Source: Pseudofabraea citricarpa (Eukaryota > Ascomycota > Leotiomycetes > Helotiales > Dermateaceae). From it: a stretch of DNA of 64,000 nucleotides. Each line of letters begins with the position of its first letter. Position 1 is the first letter of the stretch. Positions 1-10,740 of the stretch are shown piece by piece. Both the position numbers and the translations under genes were made by a program. The notes beneath the pieces were generated by a model that worked only from the letters and a program-made list of their open reading frames with translations, ran no database searches and was not told the DNA's origin. The stretch lies in NCBI GenBank assembly GCA_029641185.1, contig JAPWGK010000014.1, positions 558,001 through 622,000 of the forward strand, read 5' to 3'.

Positions 1-193
1 ATACCGGAAACAAGTGTTATGCTTAATCTGTTTGAAGACGATTATCCTCATGATGTTGTACTATCATCTTCATACTGCAGATGTTTACAGACTAACATCT
101 CAGTAGATTAAATCCAATCACGCTTGTGATAGTTTTGCTCCTAGCGCAGAAGAATGGTCGGCAAGTACTGGACAAGTATTCAAGTCACAATAT

Positions 194-1935
194 ATGGAGC
201 CATACCTCCCTCCATCATCCATGATGTATCGTCTAGAGGATAATATCGAGAATAGTGACGATTTAATATCCTTCGGAGGGGAATTTGGAATTTACACGAC
301 CCAGGAATCTTCGGATATCCCCGAGCAAGAACATGGTCTTGAGAATCGTGAATTGAGCCTCTTGAATCAAAGCCAGGCGCAAAATTCTACTTTTAAAGCT
401 GGCCAGACAACACCGCAGATGAATGCCACTCCTCGAAGAAAGTTCCAGTCCGCTGATGACCGCCAAAAGACGGCTCAGACTCGAAAGCTCACAGCCTGTG
501 TTCGTTGTAGAATGCAGCGGATTAGGGTGCGTATTTATGTTCAAACTAGCAGGTCATCACTAATCGATATATCATAACAGTGCTACCCAGACCCATCCAA
601 CCCCAAAGGCGTTTGCTTGACCTGTCAAAAAGTCACAAAACCCACCCTACATAAACTTCCTTGTCTCCGATATAAGTTGACAGATATTAGACTGTTCAGG
701 GAGGGAAGCTATGCTGCTGGTCGTGAGTGGAGCCATCGCTGGTCAAGCAACAATATGGAAAACATCACACATTGGGCATCTTCAAACTTGAAGAAGATAC
801 AAGTTACTCAAGACTATGGACCCACTACTCTTACGTTCACTGTGAGAGAATTTGTGCCAATGAAAGGAGATATGTTGAGTCGGCAATGGTATGATGGAGG
901 TGTCATCAAATCCGTCACAATTCCCAATTACGCTATTGTTGACATGGCGGCGGCCTTACAGGTACATAGAGATTTCATCATTACCCAAGGAGCCCAGATT
1001 TTCAAGAGCACACTTGATTACAATGATCGATTGCTCTGGAGTACCTACGACACCGCAATTTGGTTTTCCAATGAATCTACAGTATGTGGTTCCGAGATTT
1101 CTTGTCACAAGATAACGTTAGCGCTAATGAGTGGCTTAACGTCTTAGTGTTTCAGAGAAAGAGAGCTCTTGCAAATGGTTCTTCAACTATGGGTGACCAT
1201 CAGAATGACTACGCGCTCAGTCCGGATCAACGGGATGGATACACTTGGCATGTCATCTGACTTGATGGACAATTCAAGCGGAATGCATGGAAAGATACCT
1301 ATCCCACCAGTATTAGGCGCACAGATGCAGTTTATCTTAAACCACAAGCTTCAAGCACCTCTCCGCTCCCACATATTGACTGGATTACAGAAGCTCACTC
1401 TGGAACAGAAACCAGACAATTGGTTTTGTATCTATCTTTGCACTTTCATTTTACTTCATAATTGCTCCCTACTCACATTTCATGATATTGGCTACGCTCG
1501 AAAACATGGTCTCAAGGTCTGTTATCAATCTTTGTAACTCAAGTTCTCAATGTCTAACCTGTCAGAAGACTCGGCATGCTAGGCCGGACATGATCAAAGA
1601 GCTCCATCTTGGCGCAAATGTTCTACTTGCTCACTATCACTACGGCTGCAAAGGTTATCATCCGTTCACTCTTGATTGGAAACCGGAATTATCTAATTCG
1701 ATGGCGAAATTGGACGAGAAGCAACTTCGCTTTGTCAGGCAGACGGCTAAATATGTTGAGTATAATGGTTAGTATCTACCGATCTCATATTATCTTTTCA
1801 ATCCACAACTTTACTGATGTGAGAAAAGGACCACGCTTTGAGAAGCTACGTTCTGAAGGGGCCACCGATAGCGAGCACTACTTCATAGCTCAATTGTATG
1901 AGGAAGAGTGGAGACCCAGATTGTCTGTTGAATAA
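194..1935 (+). CDS. Zn2Cys6-like fungal transcription factor
   Basis: Probable nuclear DNA-binding regulator of 503 residues. Five exons (194-526, 581-1081, 1148-1516, 1566-1767, 1829-1935) join with consistent phases and short introns of 49-66 bp, which also remove the in-frame stops at 1145-1147 and 1768-1770. The zinc-binding region begins with ACVRCRMQRIRC at about residue 103. It is cut by intron 1 and continues with two more cysteines in VCLTC and one in LPC. The spacing is C-X2-C-X6-C-X10-C-X2-C-X12-C, longer at the end than the usual Zn2Cys6 finger. The rest (LQLWVTIRM, NWFCIYL, YHYGCKGYHPF, final EEEWRPR) resembles a fungal family of this type known to me only as hypothetical C6-finger proteins. 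The ATG at 194 is the first in frame. It runs in tandem with the dioxygenase gene 402 bp downstream. Target genes are unknown. Confidence 0.8.
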
Positions 1936-2337
1936 ATTGATGACAGTTGAGGGTACTGGTGGTTGAGGGTTGGTGAACTTAGTCGCATGAATTAGAATAT
2001 TTTCCACAAGGCATCGGCTCTCAATCGTGATAGGCTGACAAGTGCGTGGTGTGCTAATCGCTACAATTGAATCTTAGCGAAGCCTTGTATATGCAATCCT
2101 GACCACCGAAGAGCCTCTCTAATCCGCATCCCACCAGCGTTGACCAATACGGGGACCTTGACGTATCCGACATCAGACCAGGGACACAGACTCCCCACTC
2201 TAATCTTCCCACCCACGTGTGACAACAGTTTCCCCCTCTTTTTCCATCGTATCATCGATGTTGAATCTCCAGCTATAAAGACTTACTTGTGGAGTAACAG
2301 CTTCAGCTTCCCACATAGTTATCTGAACGCACGTACA
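1936..2337. other. intergenic, promoter of dioxygenase gene
   Basis: This 402 bp spacer lies between two tandem plus-strand genes. I see no coding potential. A TATA-like stretch (ctataaag, about 2273-2280) lies some 60 bp upstream of the ATG at 2338 and is the only core-promoter candidate I can point to. Confidence 0.4.
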
Positions 2338-3704
2338 ATGGCATTGCTTCGTCCCCTAGGCTTGAGAACCTGCCGCCCTGAGCATCGCCAGATCCCACTA
2401 CAAGGCAGAGAAGGAAAAGATAACATCACTATTCAATCCTCTACATCACCAACTCTGCCATCGGGCTTCCCCCAGTTTTTGGATTCCGAACTGGCTTGGT
2501 CCACCTCAGAAATCCAGGTTAAGATGAAGCACATTTATCATGTTACGCACAAGGACAGGGCCGAGATAGATAAAGAATTAGCTTATTTTAAAGGTTTAAA
2601 TCGCTCTAGCATTATTTGAAGTCTTCTCTAACTTTCATATTAGCTCAGGGTCTAGATGGCGACTTGGTCGATTCGACAAACTTTCCCCTCCCAAATCTCC
2701 GCCACACTCTTCGAAAGCTATCTTTGGAGCTGTATAGTGGCAGAGGATTCTGCCTAATCAGGGATCTCGAGTACGAAAAGTATTCGGTCGAAGACAATAT
2801 GGTCATCTTTCTAGGAATACAAAGTTTCATCGCAGAGACAAGGGCTCGCCAAGACGAGAAGGGGAATATGATTGGTAGTTATGAATCTTCCATTCTGTGC
2901 AATGAACCTGATTGCTATGATAGTGCATATTTTTACGGACGATACTGTTTCATTAGATCCTTTGAGGGAATCCCATACGAGACATTCGAAATCTTCCATT
3001 GTGAGCGCCTCGGAAGAAACCAACATGGTGATGCTGACGTCTGGCTCAAGCCCTTTCACACATACGACTTGGGAGACATCCTGGCGTTCCAAACTCGCAG
3101 TGCTGCGGCTCGCTGTGGTGAATGCATTCTGTCATCTGCTTATACAATATACAACGAGCTTGCAGCCACAAGACCAGATGTGATACGGACGCTTAGTGAG
3201 CCAAATTGGCCTTTACACATGTAAGTAATCTACATACCACTTCTCATAAATATAAACCAATCAACGCCCTTCATTCATTGCATCTCTTACCAACGATATT
3301 TACATAGCCCATACCATCACCAGCGCGCCTTGCTGTTTTACGAAGACTCGCGCATCATCTTCAACTTTGCTCCTAGCGCACTACTCGGTAGTAAAGCCCA
3401 CCCACGGCCAACAAACATCCCCTCTATATCATCTCAGCAGCTCGAAGCCTTAACAATAGTCCAAGCATTGGCAGAGAAACACAAGATTTCCATCCGTACC
3501 CAAAAGGGTGACTTACACTTTTTCAACAATCTCGCCCTGGTGCATCGACGTGATGCTGCCGAGGTTGGACCAGGAGGGAGAAGGCATCTTGTGCGAATAT
3601 ACTTGAGAAATGAAGTTATGGCATGGAAGATTCCAGACATTCTTAACAGTACCAGTGGCTGGGAAGAATCATATAGGCAAGGCGAAGACGTGGAACAGGT
3701 GTGA
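2338..3704 (+). CDS. TauD/TfdA family Fe(II)/2-oxoglutarate dioxygenase
   Basis: Non-haem iron, 2-oxoglutarate-dependent dioxygenase of the TauD/TfdA family, 376 residues. Five exons (2338-2593, 2644-2874, 2924-3000, 3051-3220, 3308-3704) join with consistent phases, and each junction restores family-like sequence, for example YFKAQGLDGD, NMIVHI and SSIPFHTYDLGDILAFQTR. The distal iron ligand region (LALVHRRDA) and the 2-oxoglutarate arginine region (RHLVRIYLRN) are present near the C-terminus. The first iron motif is odd. The family HxD is normally followed by GDI, but here an extra Tyr gives HTYDLGDI, so the Asp sits one residue too far. The enzyme may be altered or inactive. The N-terminus (MALLRPLGLRTCR) is basic and could be a weak mitochondrial presequence. 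The substrate cannot be named. It sits between a regulator and an MFS transporter, which suggests a catabolic role. Confidence 0.85.
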
Positions 3705-4646
3705 CATATAGAGCCGATGCCTGATAATTTCTTTCCATTGATAAGAAAACCAAATTAGGCTATATTTGACTTGTTGAAGCACGCTTCTAACATCTAGACC
3801 GTTACTGTGCTAAAGCTTGGGGCTATAGAAGTTGATCGTCGTTTGCGATGGCATTTTTCGAATTTTAACGAAACTTGTTAGTGATTAAGAGCCAGGAATA
3901 GCTATAGTCTCTCCTGTTTTTCTAGGTCGAAGATGAGTGAAGACAGATCATCACCAAGCTCCAGAAAGTCCATACTTAGGCACATATGCGGCTTCAAGGG
4001 GCTTGGAGATTTTGAGTTTTCTAGTCTTCTTCATGACAGCAAAGATGTCACAAGATCAGGTTATCAAGCTATCAGATCATCTGGTTCTCTTTTTTTTTTT
4101 TTAACTCAAATTATAATCATATATAGCTTATACCACAAGAAATATAGAACAATGTCTTGAGACAAGAGGTAAGTTCCTGACTCGATCATCTACTCCTCGT
4201 ACTTGGATGGACATGAACACAACAATCAAGTTGGCTCGTGTTGTAGAGTTTGCGAAGCATTTTATAGTATTCCATCTAAGTATAGTAATCATAATATTTT
4301 CGGCCCCAGGTATTTTGATCCCAACATTATAAAATGGTTTAAGGAAGTTCGAAGTCAATGTTATAATAAGCAAGCGTAGGAAGGCATGCTTTTGGAGAAC
4401 TCTAGTAACATCCGATCTTTAATTGGTTTGTGGCATTTTAGATCCATGCCGAGTTCACTAAAAACGGCTACATGAGACACTTTACAAGAATGTAAAGTAA
4501 AGTAGGAAGCACATGGAAAAAATTCTGTTTTTAAGATAATTAGACTTAAAAGCTCGAGAGTAAATTGAATTGCATAAACGAAGACTGATATGTAAATGCC
4601 AACAACTACTTATAATTACATTCCTAGGTAGATGAATATTGATTCT
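3705..4646. other. intergenic, convergent 3' ends
   Basis: About 940 bp of AT-rich sequence between the 3' ends of the dioxygenase (plus) and MFS (minus) genes. Only short random frames are seen. A T-run (12 or more) lies near 4090. No RNA gene or repeat is recognised. Confidence 0.4.
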
Positions 4647-6540
4647 TCATCTTCGAAAGTTGAGATATCTGTCTTTAGTCCATACTCTGATCCTTTTTCC
4701 GAAGACAATAAAGAAGACAGAGAAAATTGTGATTGTGAAGCTAAGGCATCCCACGGTGATGAAGGTATTTTGAAGTCCGACGCTATCGATCCAAGGTTGA
4801 ATCGCGAAAGTCAATGCAAATCCAACTATATTTCTGATGAGAATGATTGTCGTTACGACCTCACCAGCAAGATCTTTATAGCAATCTACAATGTAAGCCA
4901 TTGTAACGGAACCACCGACTGAAAGGCCGAATCCGACCATGCCCATACCAAGGACTGGGACAATCCAAGTAAGACCATGTGCAGCGGTAACACCATAAAT
5001 GACAAGACCACCTGGCATGATTATTGCAGCTGGAACAAAAGCCCATAGGCGATACTCGGGCTCGCGTATTCCGTGGTTTTGGTTGGACAAATACAGAGAA
5101 AGCCAATCGTTTAGAGGGCCTGCAAAGTATGCACTGATGAAAGTTAGTGTGTATAACTTTACTGTATAAAATGAAACCAAATAGAAAAGACTTACCCAAT
5201 GAGCGACCCAATCATAGGCGAGATAAAAAAGAGTCCTAGTGTACTGGGAGGAAAATTGTATGGCGGAGCACTGAAAATTTGACTCTCGGTCGTTGCAAGG
5301 ATGGAAAGCCAGGACACACAGGTTCCATAGTTTATGCCACCCCATATGACGGCTGGAAATGCAGTGACTGCCAAAGGACGCCAGAGTTTCTCGACAAACA
5401 TACTGAAGGAGCATGGACTCAATCTCCAGAGTGGCGAAAATACTCTGAATCCTTCGACATTGAAAACTTCACCTACTCCTTCCTCGATATCTTGTGGTTG
5501 TTTTTCGTTCTTGTCGTGACCAGTATCATACTTTGGTCCAGAACTGGTGGCTTCAAGAACTTTGGAGTCCGTACCTGGATTGACGGTATCTTCAGACAAC
5601 TCCTCCGGGCGGTGGAAGATTGTCTCTTCCATGAACACAAACATCATGAGTGCAACTGCTCCAGTGATGCTGACCCCTAGCCAGTATACCATACGCCAGC
5701 CGTGATTCACAGCCATATAGCCTGCACAAATCGGCCCGATAAAAGAACCGAATGCAAGACCAAAGACATAAGCTCCCATCATGGTACCACGTTCATGAGC
5801 GAAAAAGGTGTCGGAGATCTGCAACGCTGTTAATTATTAAAGATAGAAAGACACACAATACCACTTACAGATATGACTGGTAGCGCTTCAAACGGAGCAG
5901 CACCTATACCAATAAGAGTATGACCAAGGATACTGTCAACAGTATTTTTGCTCAGTGCCAACCACAGCTGGGCTGCCATGACGATCAAAGCACTTAAAAT
6001 ATACACCGAACGTCTACCTAGAACTACGAGAGATCATTAGTAACATTGGATTTCATAATAAGTCTAAACTTACTATCTGACATCGGCGTATAAAAGAGAT
6101 TTGCGACTCCAAGCATAAGAATCATAAAAGCTGCGCCAAGATTTAGCTTAAAGACTGTGGTCTTGTACTCGACAATCAGATTCCCGTAGATAGTTCCATC
6201 CCAATTAGTGACAGCCCCCATAACAGAGGAGTAGGCTCTGTAGGATTGTCAATTGGCGATCACAAAAAATCATATTCAAGACTGACACCAGAAGAAACAC
6301 AAGCAACAGTTTTCGCCATTTTGGCCATCGCTGCCCATAGGTTAACAAAAGTGCAACAATCAAGTCTAGCAATACACCTACTAAAGGATCATTAGGGTTA
6401 TTTGAGGGTGTTGGTCTCAAAATTATGTCTTTGCTGGTCAAGGCGGTCCCAGAAATATGGCTCTGTTTGATGATGTACACAGTTCCCGGAACGAATTCAT
6501 CCTCAGTACTGGATTTACTTCTTTGCAGAAATCTCGACAT
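4647..6540 (-). CDS. MFS transporter, DHA1-like
   Basis: Major facilitator superfamily membrane transporter of 543 residues, likely in the plasma membrane. Six exons on the minus strand: 6540-6382, 6330-6287, 6237-6074, 6023-5869, 5818-5196, 5133-4647. All phases agree. The N-terminus (VPGTV, then NDPLRWPKWRK) is the usual cytoplasmic start of fungal DHA1-type carriers. The loop 2-3 motif appears as MSDILGRRSVYIL when the acceptor at 6024 is used. A long hydrophilic central loop after METIFHRPE splits the two six-helix halves. The ATG at 6540 gives the family-like start. A longer frame upstream adds only non-conserved residues. The gene is divergent from the amidase gene, with a shared GATA-rich promoter, which suggests uptake of a nitrogen-containing compound or of the amidase product. 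The substrate is unknown. Confidence 0.88.
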
Positions 6541-7235
6541 TGTAAAGTATGAAGCTAATAGTCCAATTCGAAAAATCCAATGTTGCGAATGCTCCGTTGT
6601 AATCATGCCGGGGATCCGTTGCAATATATAGCCAGAGACCTTACACTGGCAGAATACGGCACTGACCAGGGCCGTATCTTGAGCTAACTGCCGGTAGATA
6701 AGAACTCATTGGTGTTGCGGCAATCTCCTTCTTGATACATTGTAATTGTGGTCTGGTAGCAACGATAAGATAGTGATGGATTCACTATCAAAATGAATTA
6801 AAGTTCTAGGGAGGAACAGTTCCGCCCAACCATGTGCGGTTTGAGAGTGCAACGCTTGTCCGATTTGGGACAGCCGCCACGCTAGCAGCATGGCGCTCGC
6901 TAAACTTTCTCTTCAACCCTTCCCCTGACCTGACTACCATCGTGGCGAAGTGATTGTTTCCAGATACCCGTGATCATCCAGCAGGGCGGCTGTCCATAAT
7001 AAGATATGTGTAAAACTACCCCGCGTTCTTATCTGCAGGTTTCCACAATTACCAATCCTCGAAGTTTCGGAAAGTGCGGACATGATAAGTGAGGCCCACA
7101 ATTGGCCGAGTTGCTACCCTAATCTGTGTGATCTATTTCTCACTTCTACATCTATCATCTAGACTCCCCTTATTATTTCTTATCTTCATCCCTTTGTAAC
7201 TTCCTGCCTCGACCATTCAATCTTCCACTTGAAAA
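6541..7235. promoter_or_regulatory. shared divergent promoter with five GATAAG sites
   Basis: This interval separates the MFS start (minus) and the amidase start (plus). GATAAG occurs at 6697-6702, 6764-6769 and 7084-7089, and its complement CTTATC at 7028-7033 and 7179-7184. Chance expectation for a given hexamer on both strands in 695 bp is about 0.3. GATAAG is the core site of fungal AreA/NIT2 GATA factors, so nitrogen-catabolite control of both genes is inferred. Confidence 0.6.
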
Positions 7236-9090
7236 ATGGCTTCTCTTTCTACTATATCAATCACAAGCGCCAACATGGCAACTTCACCTTCCATCCCAGA
7301 GGATAGAGGTGTAACCTCTGAACCTGAGTGGGTGCAAATTGCTGCCAAGAAGAGATATGCTAGAGACAGCTCCATACCCACAAAATGGCGTATACCAACA
7401 CCGGCTGCAACTAACAGCACAAACTTACTACAGGTGCCTGTAAGCTGTGGATTGTTGACGGCTGAAGAGATTACGATCACCTCTGACTTCGACGCCGTTG
7501 GCCTTGTTGAAGCATTGAAAAACTCAAGATTTTCTGCAGAGGCCATTGCAACGGCATTTTGCAAGCGTGCTGCAATTGCACAGCAACTTGTAAGCGTGTT
7601 TTCTGAAGCCTCAGGCATAAAATTCAAGCTAATTAAAGTAGACGAACTGTCTCACAGAGACCTTCTTTGAGGATGCCATCGAAACTGCTAAAGCTCTAGA
7701 TATTGAACGAAAAGAAAATCCAGAAAAACCTTTGAGACCACTCCACGGACTTCCAATATCTCTTAAAGATAGCTTTCACATCAAAGGCCATGACTCGGTC
7801 ATTGGCCTTGTGTGCTTCGTCAATAAGCCTGCTACTAAGGATTCAGATTTGGTAGCATTACTCAAATCTCTTGGAGCCATCATTTACTGCAAAACAAATG
7901 TACCTCAAACTATGATGACGGCCGATTCCGATAACAACGTCTACGGAAGGACTCTCAACCCTAACAACACTACACTGACAGCAGGGGGGTCTACTGGAGG
8001 AGAAGGAGCATTGATTGCACTTCGTGGTAGTATCTTGGGCGTCGGCACCGATATTGCAGGTAGTATCCGTATTCCCAGCTCTTGCTGTGGTACCTATGGA
8101 TTTAAACCAACCTCCAACCGCATACCATTTTCAGGGCAGCAGGATCAAGTACCCGACGGACTGCCAGGAATCGCACCCTCAGCAGGTCCTTTGGCAACCT
8201 CTATCCGAGCCTGTCAATTCTTTCTCAAGGCAGTCTTACAAGCCAACCCCAGCCAATTTGATGATTCGGTCCTCAAAATTCCCTACCAGCAAGAGTTTGA
8301 GACTTTGCATTTCAACAAGCTGAGGATTGGAGTTATTCAAGATGATGGGTTATACACACCCACACCACCACTCAGGCGAGCATTGGAAGAGAGCGTGCAT
8401 AAATTAGAGGCTGCAGGTCATGAAATTATACCCATCAAGCTCCCAAATGTTTTACAAAATATGTATCTCATTTGGGACTTTTTCTCATTGGATGGCTGCG
8501 AGGTAAGTTGGTCTGAGTTTGAGTAAACGGTGCTCTTGCTAATCGAAGTGTTAGACTCTTAATCAATTGATTGAGTCCACCTCCGAACCACTAGTCCCAT
8601 CTGTACAAATGACGGGACTCACAGTTACTCCCGGGAAAACTTTGAAGGAGCTCTTTACGTTGAATCACAGGCGGTCTATTGCTTGCAAAGAGTTCAATCA
8701 GATATGGCGAGACAACAACCTCGATGTGATGTTAAGTCTTCCAGCACCCCACACAACTGTCCCTTTTGATACCTGGAAAGCAATAACATATACGAGTCTT
8801 CTTAATCTATACGATGCCCCAGGATGTATAATCCCAGTTGGCAAAGTTGATCAGGAGTTGGACTTGAAAGATGATTTGGTGTTATATGGTGACATGGATA
8901 AGCAGGTTTATGAACTTTGTAAGCATCATCAATGTCGTCTATACTATGAGAAATACTTACTCTTGTACCAGATTCTGGGCCCGAAAGATACAAAGATGCA
9001 CCAACAACTCTACAACTTATCGGGCAGATCCAAGAAGATGAGAAGCTCGCTGCCGTTGCTGTTGTTATTGACAAAGTCTTAAACCCTTGA
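7236..9090 (+). CDS. amidase (amidase signature family)
   Basis: Amidase-signature hydrolase of 565 residues that splits carboxamides to acid and ammonia. It is probably cytosolic, as no signal peptide is seen. Four exons: 7236-7589, 7642-8502, 8555-8918, 8972-9090. The joins restore family sequence (NCLTETFFEDA, ELYSGPERYKDAP). The Ser-cisSer-Lys triad is present: Lys in ISLKDSF, the cis-Ser in AGGSTGGEG, and the nucleophile in DIAGSIRIPS. The C-terminal part (MTGLTVTP, GCIIPVGKVD, APTTLQLIGQ) is that of fungal acetamidase/general amidases. The second in-frame ATG (7275) is an alternative start. The divergent MFS gene and the GATAAG-rich promoter suggest nitrogen acquisition from an imported amide. 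The exact substrate is unknown. Confidence 0.93.
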
Positions 9091-9975
9091 TTCAAGCATC
9101 AATCAGATAGACCAAAATAGACATAATATTAGCTGAAGACTTCTCTTTTGATACAAAGTTATTTGTTTATTGCATCTCATAGTCTAATTTATTCACTCTT
9201 CAAAACCTGACCTCTGATAAAAGTTTGCTAAAGTCCGTACAAAAGCTTGTTTTAGTGTATTTAAATCCTTATCAAGAACATCTTAGGTATTTACAACTAT
9301 CCCAATAAAACTAAAATTAGTAGTTTATTTAAGCTCGACGTGATAGTATAACGAAAGAATGATGGCAGCCAAGACCGAGGTCACGAGTCTTATCTTCCAT
9401 CCTTGCCGATTACCAATATCAAAGCAATTGTCAATACGGAGCTTGCTTATCTCCCAGGTGTTTGAGTACCAAATATACCGTAGCTGATCATTCACATAAA
9501 TCTGGGTTCATAGATAAAGGAGAACATTGGGGTAGCGTGGCGGCAGACTTAACTCGGTTTAGCGTGAGATGTACGTACACCTTTATGCCAGGGCCGGATA
9601 ACGGATAGCGGGTCGGGTCCATTATGGTGGGTAGACTGATATGCTTCTCGCTCATTCATTTCATTTCAGTTTCATTTCAGTTACGGCATAGTAATTTGAA
9701 AGTTGGGTTCTGGGAACTTAATCTATAGAATACGCTCTTGACATCTGCCGAAGCGAGCCGAAAATTCTGATACCCCGCATTACCAGAGATTCGAAAGAAC
9801 TCAAAAGATAATTAGTGGAGCATCAGCTATTTGGTCATGTCTTAAAGTAAGTTTCTCAATAGGTTCTAAACAGTGTGGAAAGGAGATATTGTCTTCATCA
9901 TACAGACGTCTGAAACTGATATACAATCCATCAAACCCAAATTACTGTTATACATAAAACATCGTTAAAACAATC
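9091..9975. other. intergenic with three CTTATC (GATA) sites
   Basis: 885 bp upstream of the DUF3237 gene with no coding potential. CTTATC, the complement of the GATA-factor core GATAAG, is present at 9268-9273, 9389-9394 and 9446-9451. This parallels the GATA-rich amidase/MFS promoter. A short direct repeat (ttcatttcag twice) lies near 9658-9680. Confidence 0.4.
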
Positions 9976-10597
9976 ATGACATCTTCATCAAAGCCCGGTA
10001 CCACCCCAGCAATGCGCCCACCGCATCTCGAATTTCTTTACCGTGTCGAAGCTGTCATGGCTCCAGACCCTGTCACGGTTGGAGCTCCTTTCGGGACAGG
10101 AAATGTTCGAGTAATCATGAACATACTTGGAGGCACACTTCGAGGACCGGGACTATCAGGGGAGATATTAGAACATGGAGGTGCTGATTGGGGTGTCAGC
10201 GTGAAAGGAGCTGATGTATGTCCGATCTCTTCTCTCCAAAATCCACAAGAATGCCGAGAAGGTGACCAGTCAATAGTTCATGCGACTTGATGCGCGCTAC
10301 ACAATCCGCATGTCGACAGGAGAGCATATTTTTGTGTCTGCGTCTGGAATATTCTCGCCACCAAATCCTGATGGCGATCAGCCAGCATTCAATATGAATA
10401 AATCGGACTTTACTCAAGATGAAGTAGAATGGTTCACCAGTATCAAGATTGAAGCTGGGGATGGACAGTACAATTGGCTAAATAGCTGCGTGATTGTCGG
10501 TGCTCTTACGATGGTGGATAATAAGATCATCATTGAAGCGTGGAGATTGACGAATTTTCCTGGTAAAGATCCGAAGAGTATCAAAGCTCTCATGTAA
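9976..10597 (+). CDS. DUF3237 domain protein
   Basis: Small protein of 186 residues in two exons (9976-10215, 10277-10597) separated by a 61 bp intron, joined at GAD-FMRLDARY. Family signs: an N-terminal LEFLYRVEAVM strand, GGTLRGPGLSGEIL, GADWGV, DARYTIRM and a closing TSIKIEAGD...LNSCVIVGALT segment. These match DUF3237 (UPF0311) beta-barrel proteins, whose biochemical role is not firmly known. No signal peptide is seen. Its 3' end is 143 bp from the convergent regulator gene. Its place in the amidase/MFS/dioxygenase run suggests an accessory catabolic role, but that is inference from position only. Confidence 0.85.
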
Positions 10598-10740
10598 AAC
10601 TCCATTGCTTCCGAATATTGTTCGGTAAATTTACCATGAGTGTCTTTCCAAATACATGTCCGAAGAATAGTTCGTGCAAGCATTTACTCTGCTGTGATTT
10701 TAATAATGTGCAGAGATTGATATGAGAGCATAATGCATGC

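Noticed and set aside
1145..1147. Apparent premature stop in the first regulator gene
   Set aside because: It lies within the 66 bp intron 1082-1147. Splicing restores the frame with family-like sequence, so the gene is intact.
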